Position numbers and translations under genes: made by a program
Assembly: GCA_049698775.1 (NCBI GenBank)
Contig: JBAVYM010000028.1
Coordinates: 1-35,922 of the forward strand
From: REEB76 sp049698775
GTDB lineage: Bacteria; Pseudomonadota; Gammaproteobacteria; Natronospirales; REEB76
Length of the DNA stretch: 35,922 bases
Reading direction: 5' to 3'
Shown here: positions 1-8,037 of the stretch, piece by piece
Layout: every line of letters starts with the position of its first letter
Numbering within the stretch: position 1 is the stretch's first letter
The notes under the pieces: model-generated
What the model saw: only the letters and a program-made list of their open reading frames with translations
The model's database searches: none
What the model was told of the DNA's origin: nothing

Positions 1-1940
1 AGACGCCGTTGTTCCGGCAATAAAACCCGGCGCAATTCCGCCGGACGCAGCGCCAGCACTCCCAATACATCGCTGGAACCCTTGAGGGGCAGATACAAAG
101 CATCGCTGCCCGGAAGCGTATCGGTACCTTTACCCGCTATCTGCCCATGATCATGTACCCACTGCGCGACACCCAGGTCCGCGTGCTCCAGGGAACCCTC
201 GGCGGGGCTGCCGTTCGGATATCGGATCCGACCGTGTTCGTCCGGCAATAGCACAATGGCTTGGCTACCGAACACATCGGCTATGTGCCGCACCGCTATA
301 TTCAGCAGGTTTTCCTCGCCACGAGTACTGGCGAGTTCGCGACTCATGGCGTAGAGCGCCACAGTACGCCGCTCCCGGTGCGCCGCCACCCTTGCCTGCA
401 AGCGAACGCTGGCAGTGAGTGTGCTGATGACCAGGCCCACCACCAGCATGACCAGGAAGGTAACCAGATACTGGGTGTCTGACACCGCAAAATTGAAATA
501 AGGTGGAACAAAAAAGAAGTCGAATGCCAACACCCCCAATATCACCGTGAGTATCGAGGGACCCCGACCAAAACGCACCGCTACCACTACTACACCCAGC
601 AGGTACACCATGATCAGATTGGACAACTCGAAATGCGGCTTCATGAGCGCTGCCACCGCCGTGCACAGACCGACGGCAGCGAGTCCCGCAAGATACCCGC
701 GCCGGCGCGATTTACGCCCGGGAAACTCACTCTTCTTGAGGCCGAGTCCCAGATAGGTCAGCCGCGAAATGCGCCGTGGCAGTGGCGCGCGTGCGTCCGT
801 TTCTGTACTTACCACGTTTACATCAATAGCGCCGCTGCCAGCGACTATGGCGTCCACCACCGAGCCGAACAGCCAACGCCGCCAGCCGCGGCGGTGCGGT
901 TTGCCCATGACGATGGTGGTGATATTGCGAGCGTGCGCATAGGCAAGTACTTCCTCGCTGAAATGTCTGCTGCCGGATAATATGATCGTTTCCGCGCCGA
1001 GTGTTTCCGCCAGCTGCAGAACCCTGGCCACCACTTCCCTTTGGTTCTCTCCCAGTTGCAGCAGATCGTGGGTTTCGATGTACACCACCAGCCATTCGGC
1101 GCGCAGCGAATCGGCCATGCGTTTGCCGGTACGCACCAGCTTTTCGCTTTCCGCACCGGGGCCGATACACACCATGATGCGTTCGCGCACCGGCCAGACT
1201 GCACTAATGGCATGCCCCGCGCGGTAATCCCGCATCTGCACGTCCACACGGTCGGCGGTGCGGCGCAACGCCAGTTCCCGCAGCGCAATCAGGTTGCCCT
1301 TGCGGAAAAAATTGCGTACTGCGCGCTCCGCCTGCTGTGGCAAATAAACCTTGCCTTCCTGAAATCGCTGTAGAAGCTCGTCAGGTGGCAGATCCACCAG
1401 CTCTACCTCGTCCGCCTGCTCAAAAAATGTGTCCGGCACCGTTTCCCGCACACGCACACCGGTGATCTGCGTCACCACGTCGTTCAAGCTTTCAATGTGC
1501 TGGACATTGAGCGTGGTGTATACGTCAATCCCGGCGGCTAGCAGCTCATCCAAATCCTGCCAGCGTTTGGCGTGCCTTGACCCCATCGCATTGGTGTGCG
1601 CCAGCTCGTCCACCAGCACCAGTGCCGGGTGCTTGGCCAGTGCAGCATCCAAGTCGAATTCCTGCAGTAGGGTGCCGCGGTATTCCACTGACCGTCGCTG
1701 CAGTACTTCCAAACCCTGTAGCAACGTGGCGGTTTCGAAACGGCCGTGGGTTTCCACCACGCCCACCAGCACTTGACGCCCCTCCCTGAACAGTGCCTGT
1801 GCCGCCTGCAGCATGGCGTAGGTCTTACCCACGCCGGCTGCGGCGCCCAAAAATATCTTGAGGCGTCCACGTTTCGCCTTGCGTGCTTCGTGCTCCATCC
1901 TCGCAAGCAGACCATCCGGATCGGGACGCCCGTTACCCAT
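1..1940 (-). CDS. kdpD: KdpD osmosensitive K+ channel histidine kinase, 3' end cut by window edge
   Basis: This is the membrane sensor kinase that, with the regulator KdpE, controls the high-affinity Kdp potassium pump. About 646 codons are present from the ATG at 1940, which has AGGTGG a few bases upstream. The KdpD N-terminal domain holds a Walker A motif, GAAAGVGKTYAM, near residue 31, followed by LVDELAHTNAMGSRHAKRW near residue 110. A Usp-like segment follows at about residues 250–370 (SGSRHFSEEVLAYAHARN, then VMGKPHRR). Hydrophobic membrane segments occupy about residues 405–505, and a GAF-like region begins near residue 525. The reading frame is open to base 1, so the HisKA and ATPase domains, and probably kdpE, lie outside the window. 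It starts 27 bp after the outer-membrane gene and should be the last or next-to-last gene of the kdp operon. Confidence 0.95.
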   Translation of the reverse strand, partial: MGNGRPDPDGLLARMEHEARKAKRGRLKIFLGAAAGVGKTYAMLQAAQALFREGRQVLVGVVETHGRFETATLLQGLEVLQRRSVEYRGTLLQEFDLDAALAKHPALVLVDELAHTNAMGSRHAKRWQDLDELLAAGIDVYTTLNVQHIESLNDVVTQITGVRVRETVPDTFFEQADEVELVDLPPDELLQRFQEGKVYLPQQAERAVRNFFRKGNLIALRELALRRTADRVDVQMRDYRAGHAISAVWPVRERIMVCIGPGAESEKLVRTGKRMADSLRAEWLVVYIETHDLLQLGENQREVVARVLQLAETLGAETIILSGSRHFSEEVLAYAHARNITTIVMGKPHRRGWRRWLFGSVVDAIVAGSGAIDVNVVSTETDARAPLPRRISRLTYLGLGLKKSEFPGRKSRRRGYLAGLAAVGLCTAVAALMKPHFELSNLIMVYLLGVVVVAVRFGRGPSILTVILGVLAFDFFFVPPYFNFAVSDTQYLVTFLVMLVVGLVISTLTASVRLQARVAAHRERRTVALYAMSRELASTRGEENLLNIAVRHIADVFGSQAIVLLPDEHGRIRYPNGSPAEGSLEHADLGVAQWVHDHGQIAGKGTDTLPGSDALYLPLKGSSDVLGVLALRPAELRRVLLPEQRR

Positions 1941-1967
1941 AGTGCCCACCTGAGTGAATTTGGCTAA

Positions 1968-3119
1968 TTAGAACACAATCCCTGTTTCGAGCAGCAGGCG
2001 TGTCTGGTCGGCTTGATCGCCGGCATTGCCGAACGCATGACCTAGCGCATAGTCCACTACCCGCGCATAGGATAGTTCGGCACGTGCAAAAAGAGCCTGG
2101 GACTGCCAGGTGGGCGTGAATGTCAATGTCCAGGCGCGGCTGCCGGGGCCGTAGCCCAGCAGGTTGTTGTTGGCGCTCGCATTGTCTGCGCCAGAACTCA
2201 TGACGAACTCTCCCCGTGCGCCCAGACTCCATTGCTTGTTGATTGCGTAGTCCGCCAAAAGCGCTGCGTCGGAAGAGCTGTTTTCATGAGTGTAACCAAG
2301 CTTCGTGGATGCCGGCGATTCTATGTATTGCAAATAAGGTGTGAAAGTCCAATTTCCGACGCTGTGTGTGTATATCAGATTATAGATGCGCGCGTTATTG
2401 AGCACTTCCGGAGTGGCGCTGGACCCGTAAGGTGTATTACCGAAGGTGTCATACACCACCGCCGTGAGCATATCCGCCGGACTCAGTGTGTAAGTGAATG
2501 ATACCGTTAGGTTGTTGAACCGGTGTGAGTAAAACCCATCTGTCCAGGCCAGTGAGGTACTGACCATGTCCTTTGAGTAATTGAACTGTACGCCGCGGGT
2601 TACCGTGTTCTCCAGATTCCACAGCAGGCCGCGCTCGATGTTGTAGTTACCCCAGGGCCACGCGCCTTCAGCGCCCAACAAGCTCGGCAACTTGCCGGCC
2701 TGCAGGGAGACGCTGTCCGTGGGTACGAATTTGATGTATGCCAGCGGCACCGGTCCGTACAGATTCTTCACCAAATCCGGGGTGTCGGTGAACGGTTCAC
2801 CAACCACTGGAAAGTCATACGCGCCGCCTTGTACCAGAAACTGCACTTCTCCTGAATCTTTCTGCAGAATCAGTTGGGCGTTGTCCACGTCGAAACGCTG
2901 GCTCTGGTCGCCGCTCATAGCATTGCTCTGGGAGGTGGCCAGTCCGCTCAGTATGCCCTGGACCTTGAGTTCGCCCAACGGGCCACCATCAATTGGGACA
3001 GCCGCGGGCAATGTCAAAGTGTCTGCATTCGCCGGTACGCCCCCAAGCAGGACCAAGGCCAAGATTGCCGCTGCCAACAGCAACCAAAGGATTGACTCTT
3101 TGTCAGGACGCGGCTTCAT
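1968..3119 (-). CDS. Outer-membrane beta-barrel protein in the kdp operon
   Basis: A 383-residue exported protein. The N-terminus has basic residues, a hydrophobic run LLLAAAILALVLLGGV and a likely cleavage near ANA-DT at residue 32. The rest alternates polar and aromatic or hydrophobic residues as in a beta-barrel, and it ends in LLLETGIVF with a C-terminal Phe, the usual outer-membrane assembly signal. It resembles the OmpL-like/BBP2 class of putative porins; that family name is from memory and not certain. Its ATG overlaps the kdpC stop as ATGA (3116–3119), and kdpD starts 27 bp after it, so it is embedded in the operon and probably translationally coupled to kdpC. I infer a role in letting K+ or another solute cross the outer membrane when Kdp is induced. 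The sequence shows no specificity. Confidence 0.85.
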   Translation of the reverse strand: MKPRPDKESILWLLLAAAILALVLLGGVPANADTLTLPAAVPIDGGPLGELKVQGILSGLATSQSNAMSGDQSQRFDVDNAQLILQKDSGEVQFLVQGGAYDFPVVGEPFTDTPDLVKNLYGPVPLAYIKFVPTDSVSLQAGKLPSLLGAEGAWPWGNYNIERGLLWNLENTVTRGVQFNYSKDMVSTSLAWTDGFYSHRFNNLTVSFTYTLSPADMLTAVVYDTFGNTPYGSSATPEVLNNARIYNLIYTHSVGNWTFTPYLQYIESPASTKLGYTHENSSSDAALLADYAINKQWSLGARGEFVMSSGADNASANNNLLGYGPGSRAWTLTFTPTWQSQALFARAELSYARVVDYALGHAFGNAGDQADQTRLLLETGIVF

Positions 3120-3697
3120 CTGGCTCGCTTCGTAGCGTCCAGCGCCAAGTTCAGTTCCAACACATTCACCCGCGACTCGCCTAGAAAGCCGAGCTGTCGT
3201 CCTTGCGTGTACTTCCGCACCAGTGCGCGCACGTCTTTCTCGCTCATATGACGTGCCTGCGCCACTCGTGCTACTTGGTATTCCGCCGCTGCCGGGCTGA
3301 TGTCTGGATCGAGACCACTGGCTGAGGAAGTTACCAAGTCAACGGGGACCAGACCTTTCTGATTCGGGTCCGCCGCCTTGAGTGCGGTGATGCGTGCCTT
3401 CACCTCATCGAGCAGGGCCGAATTCGTGGGGCCCAGATTCGAACCGCCAGAAGCCTGTGGGTTGTACGGGAATGGGGCAGTCGCTGACAGTCGCCCCCAG
3501 AAATATTCTGGATTGCTGAATGGCTCGCCAATCAGCTTGGAGCCGAGTATTTTCCCATCCTGTTGGATGAGACTGCCATTGGCCTGATGCGGGAATATCG
3601 CCTGTGCGATGCCCGTCACCGCCAGCGGATACAGCACGCCGGTGATGGCGGAAAAAATAATCAGCATGAGGAAACCGATACGCAATTGAGCAATCAT
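3116..3697 (-). CDS. kdpC: KdpC, potassium-transporting ATPase subunit C
   Basis: A 193-residue single-span subunit of the KdpFABC complex that stabilises the assembly and assists ATP binding by KdpB. Family features are the N-terminal membrane helix (about residues 8–33, LMLIIFSAITGVLYPLAVTG), then GSKLIGEPFSNPEYFWGR, the segment PYNPQASGGSNLGPTN, and ASGLDPDISPAAAEYQVARV. Length matches the family (about 190). A strong GAGGAG site precedes the ATG, 9 bp after kdpB. The stop overlaps the start of the following barrel gene by 4 bases. Confidence 0.97.
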   Translation of the reverse strand: MIAQLRIGFLMLIIFSAITGVLYPLAVTGIAQAIFPHQANGSLIQQDGKILGSKLIGEPFSNPEYFWGRLSATAPFPYNPQASGGSNLGPTNSALLDEVKARITALKAADPNQKGLVPVDLVTSSASGLDPDISPAAAEYQVARVAQARHMSEKDVRALVRKYTQGRQLGFLGESRVNVLELNLALDATKRAR

Positions 3698-3706
3698 GTT
3701 TTCTCC

Positions 3707-5779
3707 TCAAATTATGTGCAATGCCACCAGCAGCATGTCTATCAGCTTGATACCGATGAACGGTACGATGATGCCGCCCACGCCGTAAATCCACAGGTTC
3801 TTGCGCAGGATGGCGGCAGCACCGATGGGCCGATAACGCACACCCTTCAGCGCCAGCGGGATCAGCGCGACGATGATCAGCGCATTGAAGATCACCGCTG
3901 ACAAGATCGCGCTCCGCGGGTTCGCCAGATGCATGATGTTTAGTGCATTCAACGCCGGGTAAGTTGTGGCGAATGCCGCAGGGATGATGGCAAAATATTT
4001 GGCCACGTCGTTGGCAATGCTGAAAGTGGTCAAGGCACCGCGGGTCATGAGCAACTGCTTGCCGGTTTCCACCACCTCGATGAGTTTGGTGGGATTGGAA
4101 TCCAAGTCCACCATGTTGCCGGCCTCCTTGGCCGCCTGGGTGCCGGTGTTCATGGCCACCGCTACATCCGCTTGGGCGAGCGCCGGCGCATCGTTGGTGC
4201 CATCGCCGGTCATGGCCACCAGCTTGCCTTCGGCCTGATAGTCACGGATCAATTTTAGTTTAGCTTCCGGCGTGGCTTCTGCCAGAAAATCATCTACGCC
4301 TGCTTCCGCGGCAATGGCCGCCGCGGTCAAACGGTTGTCGCCAGTGATCATCACGGTTTTGATGCCCATGCGGCGCAGTTGTGCGAAACGCTCCTTGATT
4401 CCGCCTTTGACGATATCCTTGAGTTCGATGACACCCAGCACACGTATATCGTCCGCCACCACCAACGGCGTACTGCCGCGGCGCGCCACGACTTCCACCA
4501 GCGTGGTTACCGCATCGGGAAATTTGCCACCCAAGGATTCCACCTGCGTGCGGATGGCGTCGGCGGCGCCCTTGCGGATGCGGCGACCATTGAGATCCAC
4601 GCCGCTCATGCGGGTGCGGGCGCTAAAGTGCACGAAGCTCGCACCGAGCGCACGGATGTCACGCTCCCGGAGGCCGAATTTCTGCTTGGCCAGCACCACG
4701 ATGCTGCGGCCTTCAGGGGTTTCATCCGCCAGCGAGGAAAGTTGCGCGGCGTCGGCCAGCGCTTGCTCCGTCACGTTTGGCGCCGGCAAAAACTCGGCAG
4801 CTTGGCGGTTACCCAGGGTGATGGTGCCGGTCTTGTCCAGCAGAAGTACGTCCACGTCGCCCGCGGCTTCTACCGCCCGCCCGGAGGTGGCGATGACGTT
4901 GGCTTTGAGCATGCGGCCCATGCCGGCGATGCCGATAGCGGACAGCAGCGCACCGATAGTGGTGGGGATCAGGCACACCAGCAACGCAATCAGTACAGTG
5001 ATGGTAACCGGATGGCCCGCGGCGGTGACGGCAACGCTATATACGGAGTACGGCAACAGCGTCGCTGTGGCCAGCAGGAACACAATGGTCATGGCTATCA
5101 GCAGAATGGTCAGGGCAATTTCGTTGGGGGTCTTCTGGCGCCGAGCGCCCTCTACCATACCGATCATGCGGTCCAGGAAGGTCTCACCCGGGTTGGCGCT
5201 GATCCGCACCACGATCCAGTCCGACAGCACGCGGGTGCCGCCGGTAACGGAACTGAAATCACCGCCGGCCTCGCGGATCACCGGCGCGCTTTCGCCGGTG
5301 ATGGCGCTCTCATCCACCGAGGCGACACCTTCGATCACTTCGCCATCGCCAGGGGTAAAGTCGCCGGTTTCCACCAGCACCACATCGCCCTTGCGCAGAC
5401 TGGATGCTGACGCCGTGACGACAGCGGCTCCATACCGCGGTTCTTGGAGCGTTTTGGCGGTGATATCGCGCCGCGCGTTGCGCAGCGCGGCTGCCTGCGC
5501 GCGGTTGCGGCTTTCGCTCAAGCCTTCCGCGAAGTTGGCGAACAGCACCGTGAACCACAGCCAGATAGCGACTCCGAGGATAAAGCCGGCTGGCGCCTCA
5601 CCATGCCCGCCCAACGCCTGCACGAACAGCAGCGTGGTAAGCAGGCTGCCGATATACACAACGAACATCACCGGGTTGCGCAACTGATCCTTCGGATTCA
5701 GTTTCCGAAACGAGGCGCTCACCGCCTCCAGCAGAAGGCGACGGTCAAACATGAATGCGGACAGGGTTTGCATAGTCAT
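3707..5779 (-). CDS. kdpB: KdpB, potassium-transporting P-type ATPase subunit B
   Basis: A 690-residue catalytic subunit that hydrolyses ATP and drives K+ uptake through KdpA. P-type motifs are all present: SAITGESAPV in the actuator domain near residue 165, the phosphorylation motif DKTGTITLGNR with its Asp near residue 315, and the hinge MTGDGTNDAPALAQADVAVA. The KdpB-type tail follows (AKYFAIIPAAFATTYPALN, then MHLANPRSAILSAVIFNALI). The ATG at 5779 has GGAGG six bases upstream; a second Met two codons in is possible. It lies 14 bp after kdpA and 9 bp before kdpC. The catalytic residues look intact. Confidence 0.98.
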   Translation of the reverse strand: MTMQTLSAFMFDRRLLLEAVSASFRKLNPKDQLRNPVMFVVYIGSLLTTLLFVQALGGHGEAPAGFILGVAIWLWFTVLFANFAEGLSESRNRAQAAALRNARRDITAKTLQEPRYGAAVVTASASSLRKGDVVLVETGDFTPGDGEVIEGVASVDESAITGESAPVIREAGGDFSSVTGGTRVLSDWIVVRISANPGETFLDRMIGMVEGARRQKTPNEIALTILLIAMTIVFLLATATLLPYSVYSVAVTAAGHPVTITVLIALLVCLIPTTIGALLSAIGIAGMGRMLKANVIATSGRAVEAAGDVDVLLLDKTGTITLGNRQAAEFLPAPNVTEQALADAAQLSSLADETPEGRSIVVLAKQKFGLRERDIRALGASFVHFSARTRMSGVDLNGRRIRKGAADAIRTQVESLGGKFPDAVTTLVEVVARRGSTPLVVADDIRVLGVIELKDIVKGGIKERFAQLRRMGIKTVMITGDNRLTAAAIAAEAGVDDFLAEATPEAKLKLIRDYQAEGKLVAMTGDGTNDAPALAQADVAVAMNTGTQAAKEAGNMVDLDSNPTKLIEVVETGKQLLMTRGALTTFSIANDVAKYFAIIPAAFATTYPALNALNIMHLANPRSAILSAVIFNALIIVALIPLALKGVRYRPIGAAAILRKNLWIYGVGGIIVPFIGIKLIDMLLVALHII

Positions 5780-5793
5780 GCGGGCCTCCGCGT

Positions 5794-7602
5794 TCAGTGC
5801 AGGCCGATCATGCTGAGTTGTTCGGCAATGGGTCCAAGCGCTAGAGCCGGCAGATAGGTCAGGGCGCTCACCAGCAGCACCGTGCCGATCAGCAACACAA
5901 TGAACAGCGGTGTATGGGTGGGCAAGGTGCCCAGTCCAACGGGAACGCGTTTCTTGCCGGCCAGTGCACCAGCAATCGCGAGCGTGGCCACCGCCGGCCA
6001 GAAACGGCCGATCTGCATGCTGATGCCAAGGATGATGTTGTAGAACAGCGTGTCGGCATTGATACCTGCGAAGGCGCTGCCATTGTTATTGGGAGCCGAC
6101 GAGAACGCATAGAGAATCTCGCTGAAGCCATGCGGACCGGGATTGTCGGCTCCCGCCCTGCCGGCAGCGGTCATGACGGCAATGGCAGCACCCACCAGCA
6201 CCAGCAAGGGCGTAATCAGGATTACCATGGACACCATCTTCATCTCGAAGGATTCAATCTTCTTGCCCAGGTATTCCGGTGAGCGACCCACCATTAAGCC
6301 GGCCACGAACACCGCAAGCATGGCAAATACCAGCATCGTGTAGATGCCAGAACCGACACCGCCATAGACCACTTCACCAAGCTGGATGAGCCACAGGGGC
6401 ACCAAGCCACCCAATGGCGTAAAGGAATCGTGCATGGAATTCACCGCTCCACAGGAAGTCGCGGTGGTGACAATGGCGAACAGCGCTGAGCCTACGATGC
6501 CGAAGCGAGTTTCCTTGCCTTCCATGTTGCCACCGGCCTGCACAGCCGAAGCGGTCTGATCCACTCCCATTTTTGTGAAGGCGGGATTGCCGTGCTGCTC
6601 GGCGTACACCGCTACGCTCAAGAATGCCACCAGCAGCACTGTCATGGCGATGAGAATTGCCCAGCCCTGACGGCGGTCGCCGATCATTTCGCCAAAAGTG
6701 AAACAGACGGCGCCGGGCAATAGCAGGATGGCCAGCATCTCCAGGAAATTGCTCAGCGACGTCGGATTCTCGAACGGATGCGCGGAATTGGCGTTGAAGA
6801 AGCCACCGCCATTGGTGCCCAATTCTTTGATGGCTTCCTGGGAAGCTACCGGCCCCATGGGCAGTAATTGATCTTTCTGCAACACGGTTTTTGTTATCGG
6901 ATTGCCATGGACATCCTTTACCGGGTTGCCGCCTGCATCGGTCACGGGATTCTGATAGGTAAGAGCGTTGACCAGCGGAACGCTCTGATAATGCCTGAAA
7001 TTCTGTATCACACCCTGACTCACCAGTGCCACAGCCAACAGCAATGCCAGCGGTAGCAGGATATAGAGCGTGCTGCGCGTCAAATCCACCCAAAAATTGC
7101 CTATGGTCTGCACCGTGTGGCGCGCAAAACCACGGATCAGGGCAATGGCAATGCACAGGCCGGTGGCCGCGGACAGGAAATTCTGCACCGCGAGCCCCAG
7201 CATTTGGGTGAGATAGCTCATGGTGGTCTCGCCGGAATAGCCTTGCCAATTGGTATTGGTGACGAAACTGATGGCGGTATTGAAGGCGGAGTCCGGCGGC
7301 ACGGCGCCGAGCTGTTGCGGATTCAACGGCAGATAAACCTGCAAGCGCTGCAGTGCATACACCGCAAGAAATCCCAGGAAATTGAACACCAGAAGGGCCA
7401 CGGCATATTGCGTCCAGCCCATCTCGGCATCGGTGTGTACACCGCATATTCTGTAGATCAGACGTTCCAGCGGGCCACCAATGTGACTGACAAGGGCCAG
7501 CCGTCCCTCATACACACGTGCCATATACCAGCCGAGCGGCTTCACCAGCGCCAGCACGATCAGCAGATAGATTCCGATTTGCAGCCAGCCGCCCAGTGTC
7601 AT
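5794..7602 (-). CDS. kdpA: KdpA, potassium-binding and translocating subunit A
   Basis: A 602-residue integral membrane subunit that selects and carries K+. Family landmarks include TNTNWQGYSGETTMSYLTQM, the filter-type segment KELGTNGGGFFNANSAHPF, and ATSCGAVNSMHDSFTPLGGL. It is about 45 residues longer than the E. coli protein (557). Roughly 28 of these form an extra Gly/Asn/Asp-rich stretch (TDAGGNPVKDVHGNPITK) just before the LLPMGPVASQEAIK segment, near residues 215–240, probably a periplasmic loop. The ATG overlaps the kdpF stop as ATGA, so the two are translationally coupled. Confidence 0.97.
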   Translation of the reverse strand: MTLGGWLQIGIYLLIVLALVKPLGWYMARVYEGRLALVSHIGGPLERLIYRICGVHTDAEMGWTQYAVALLVFNFLGFLAVYALQRLQVYLPLNPQQLGAVPPDSAFNTAISFVTNTNWQGYSGETTMSYLTQMLGLAVQNFLSAATGLCIAIALIRGFARHTVQTIGNFWVDLTRSTLYILLPLALLLAVALVSQGVIQNFRHYQSVPLVNALTYQNPVTDAGGNPVKDVHGNPITKTVLQKDQLLPMGPVASQEAIKELGTNGGGFFNANSAHPFENPTSLSNFLEMLAILLLPGAVCFTFGEMIGDRRQGWAILIAMTVLLVAFLSVAVYAEQHGNPAFTKMGVDQTASAVQAGGNMEGKETRFGIVGSALFAIVTTATSCGAVNSMHDSFTPLGGLVPLWLIQLGEVVYGGVGSGIYTMLVFAMLAVFVAGLMVGRSPEYLGKKIESFEMKMVSMVILITPLLVLVGAAIAVMTAAGRAGADNPGPHGFSEILYAFSSAPNNNGSAFAGINADTLFYNIILGISMQIGRFWPAVATLAIAGALAGKKRVPVGLGTLPTHTPLFIVLLIGTVLLVSALTYLPALALGPIAEQLSMIGLH

Positions 7603-7691
7603 GAGAAATACTCCGGCTTGAGCAGGGCTACAACCAGATAGACGAGCACCGCGATAGTAATCACCAAGCCGATCAAATATAGCCAGGTCAT
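7599..7691 (-). CDS. kdpF: KdpF, small potassium ATPase subunit
   Basis: A 30-residue, single-helix peptide starting MTWLYLIGLVITIAVLV and ending LKPEYFS, the typical KdpF pattern of one hydrophobic span followed by LxPE. In the family it binds and stabilises the KdpABC complex. Its stop overlaps the kdpA start and its own ATG overlaps the stop of the preceding 30-residue reading frame, so three start/stop overlaps run in series. It can be read as the tail of a longer open frame beginning further upstream, but the overlap geometry and family length support the internal ATG. Confidence 0.93.
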   Translation of the reverse strand: MTWLYLIGLVITIAVLVYLVVALLKPEYFS

Positions 7692-7780
7692 GGCTTTTTC
7701 CTCAGGCGCTCGAAGCCAAAGATCAAGGCCACGGTGGCCGCGAACAGGACAGCCATGAGAAGCAGGGGAATGATATCCAT
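7688..7780 (-). CDS. 30-residue membrane peptide at the head of the kdp operon
   Basis: A tiny reading frame directly before kdpF: ATG at 7780, stop TGA at 7690–7688, sharing ATGA with the kdpF start. It encodes one hydrophobic helix (IIPLLLMAVLFAATVALIFG) flanked by an N-terminal MD and a basic C-terminus (ERLRKKP), so the C-terminus is probably cytoplasmic. I recall short peptides of similar design before kdpF in other proteobacteria, usually left unannotated; I cannot check this. The ATG lies about 60–90 bases downstream of the T-rich operator-like site. The upstream sequence has only a weak ribosome site (CTTGGAGTGCACCC). It may be a further small Kdp subunit, or a translated leader that sets kdpF translation. 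Confidence 0.75.
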   Translation of the reverse strand: MDIIPLLLMAVLFAATVALIFGFERLRKKP

Positions 7781-7830
7781 GGGTGCACTCCAAGTTCACT
7801 GCGGAGGCTGCGAACTTTAGGCGCATCGGC

Positions 7831-7870
7831 GTAAAGACAGTGTAAAAATAAGCTCCGGGGGTATAAAAAT
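7831..7870 (-). promoter_or_regulatory. Probable KdpE operator and kdp promoter region
   Basis: Reading on the minus strand from 7870, the sequence has ATTTTTATAC, a 9-base GC-rich gap, then TTATTTTTACAC and TCTTTACGCC. This closely resembles the T-rich KdpE-binding site before E. coli kdpFABC as I recall it (TTTATAC followed by TTTTTTACACC). It sits 50–90 bases before the first kdp reading frame, where such a site should be. I cannot place a convincing -35/-10 pair, as expected for an activator-dependent promoter. Confidence 0.6.
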
Positions 7871-7952
7871 TCTGCAAAGAAAGACCGCGTTGAACGGTTT
7901 GCTGCATAAAGCCTCGCGCAGCGAATTTCAGGAAGGCCAGTTAGCTCCGCAT

Positions 7953-7988
7953 CGAAAAATGACGCCCCGGAGCGAGATCCTCCGGGGC
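7953..7988 (-). terminator. Rho-independent terminator after the TonB receptor gene
   Basis: On the minus strand GCCCCGGAG, a 7-base loop and CTCCGGGGC form a perfect 9-bp stem, followed by GTCATTTTTCG. It lies about 50 bases after the receptor stop at 8038 and separates that gene from the kdp promoter. The rest of the 257-bp gap (7781–8037) holds the kdp control region. Confidence 0.8.
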
Positions 7989-8037
7989 ATCCAAGTCCCT
8001 ATTTTTCACGTCAGCGCCGGCTCATGCAGCCAGCAAA

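Noticed and set aside
4272..5687. A 471-codon open frame on the plus strand opposite kdpB
   Set aside because: It is antisense to a well-conserved gene, has a biased low-complexity composition (Ser, Thr, Ala, Arg), and shows no family motif.
7599..7907. A single 102-residue protein covering kdpF
   Set aside because: Only its last 30 residues resemble KdpF; the rest crosses the operator region and runs in a different frame from the better supported 30-residue upstream peptide.
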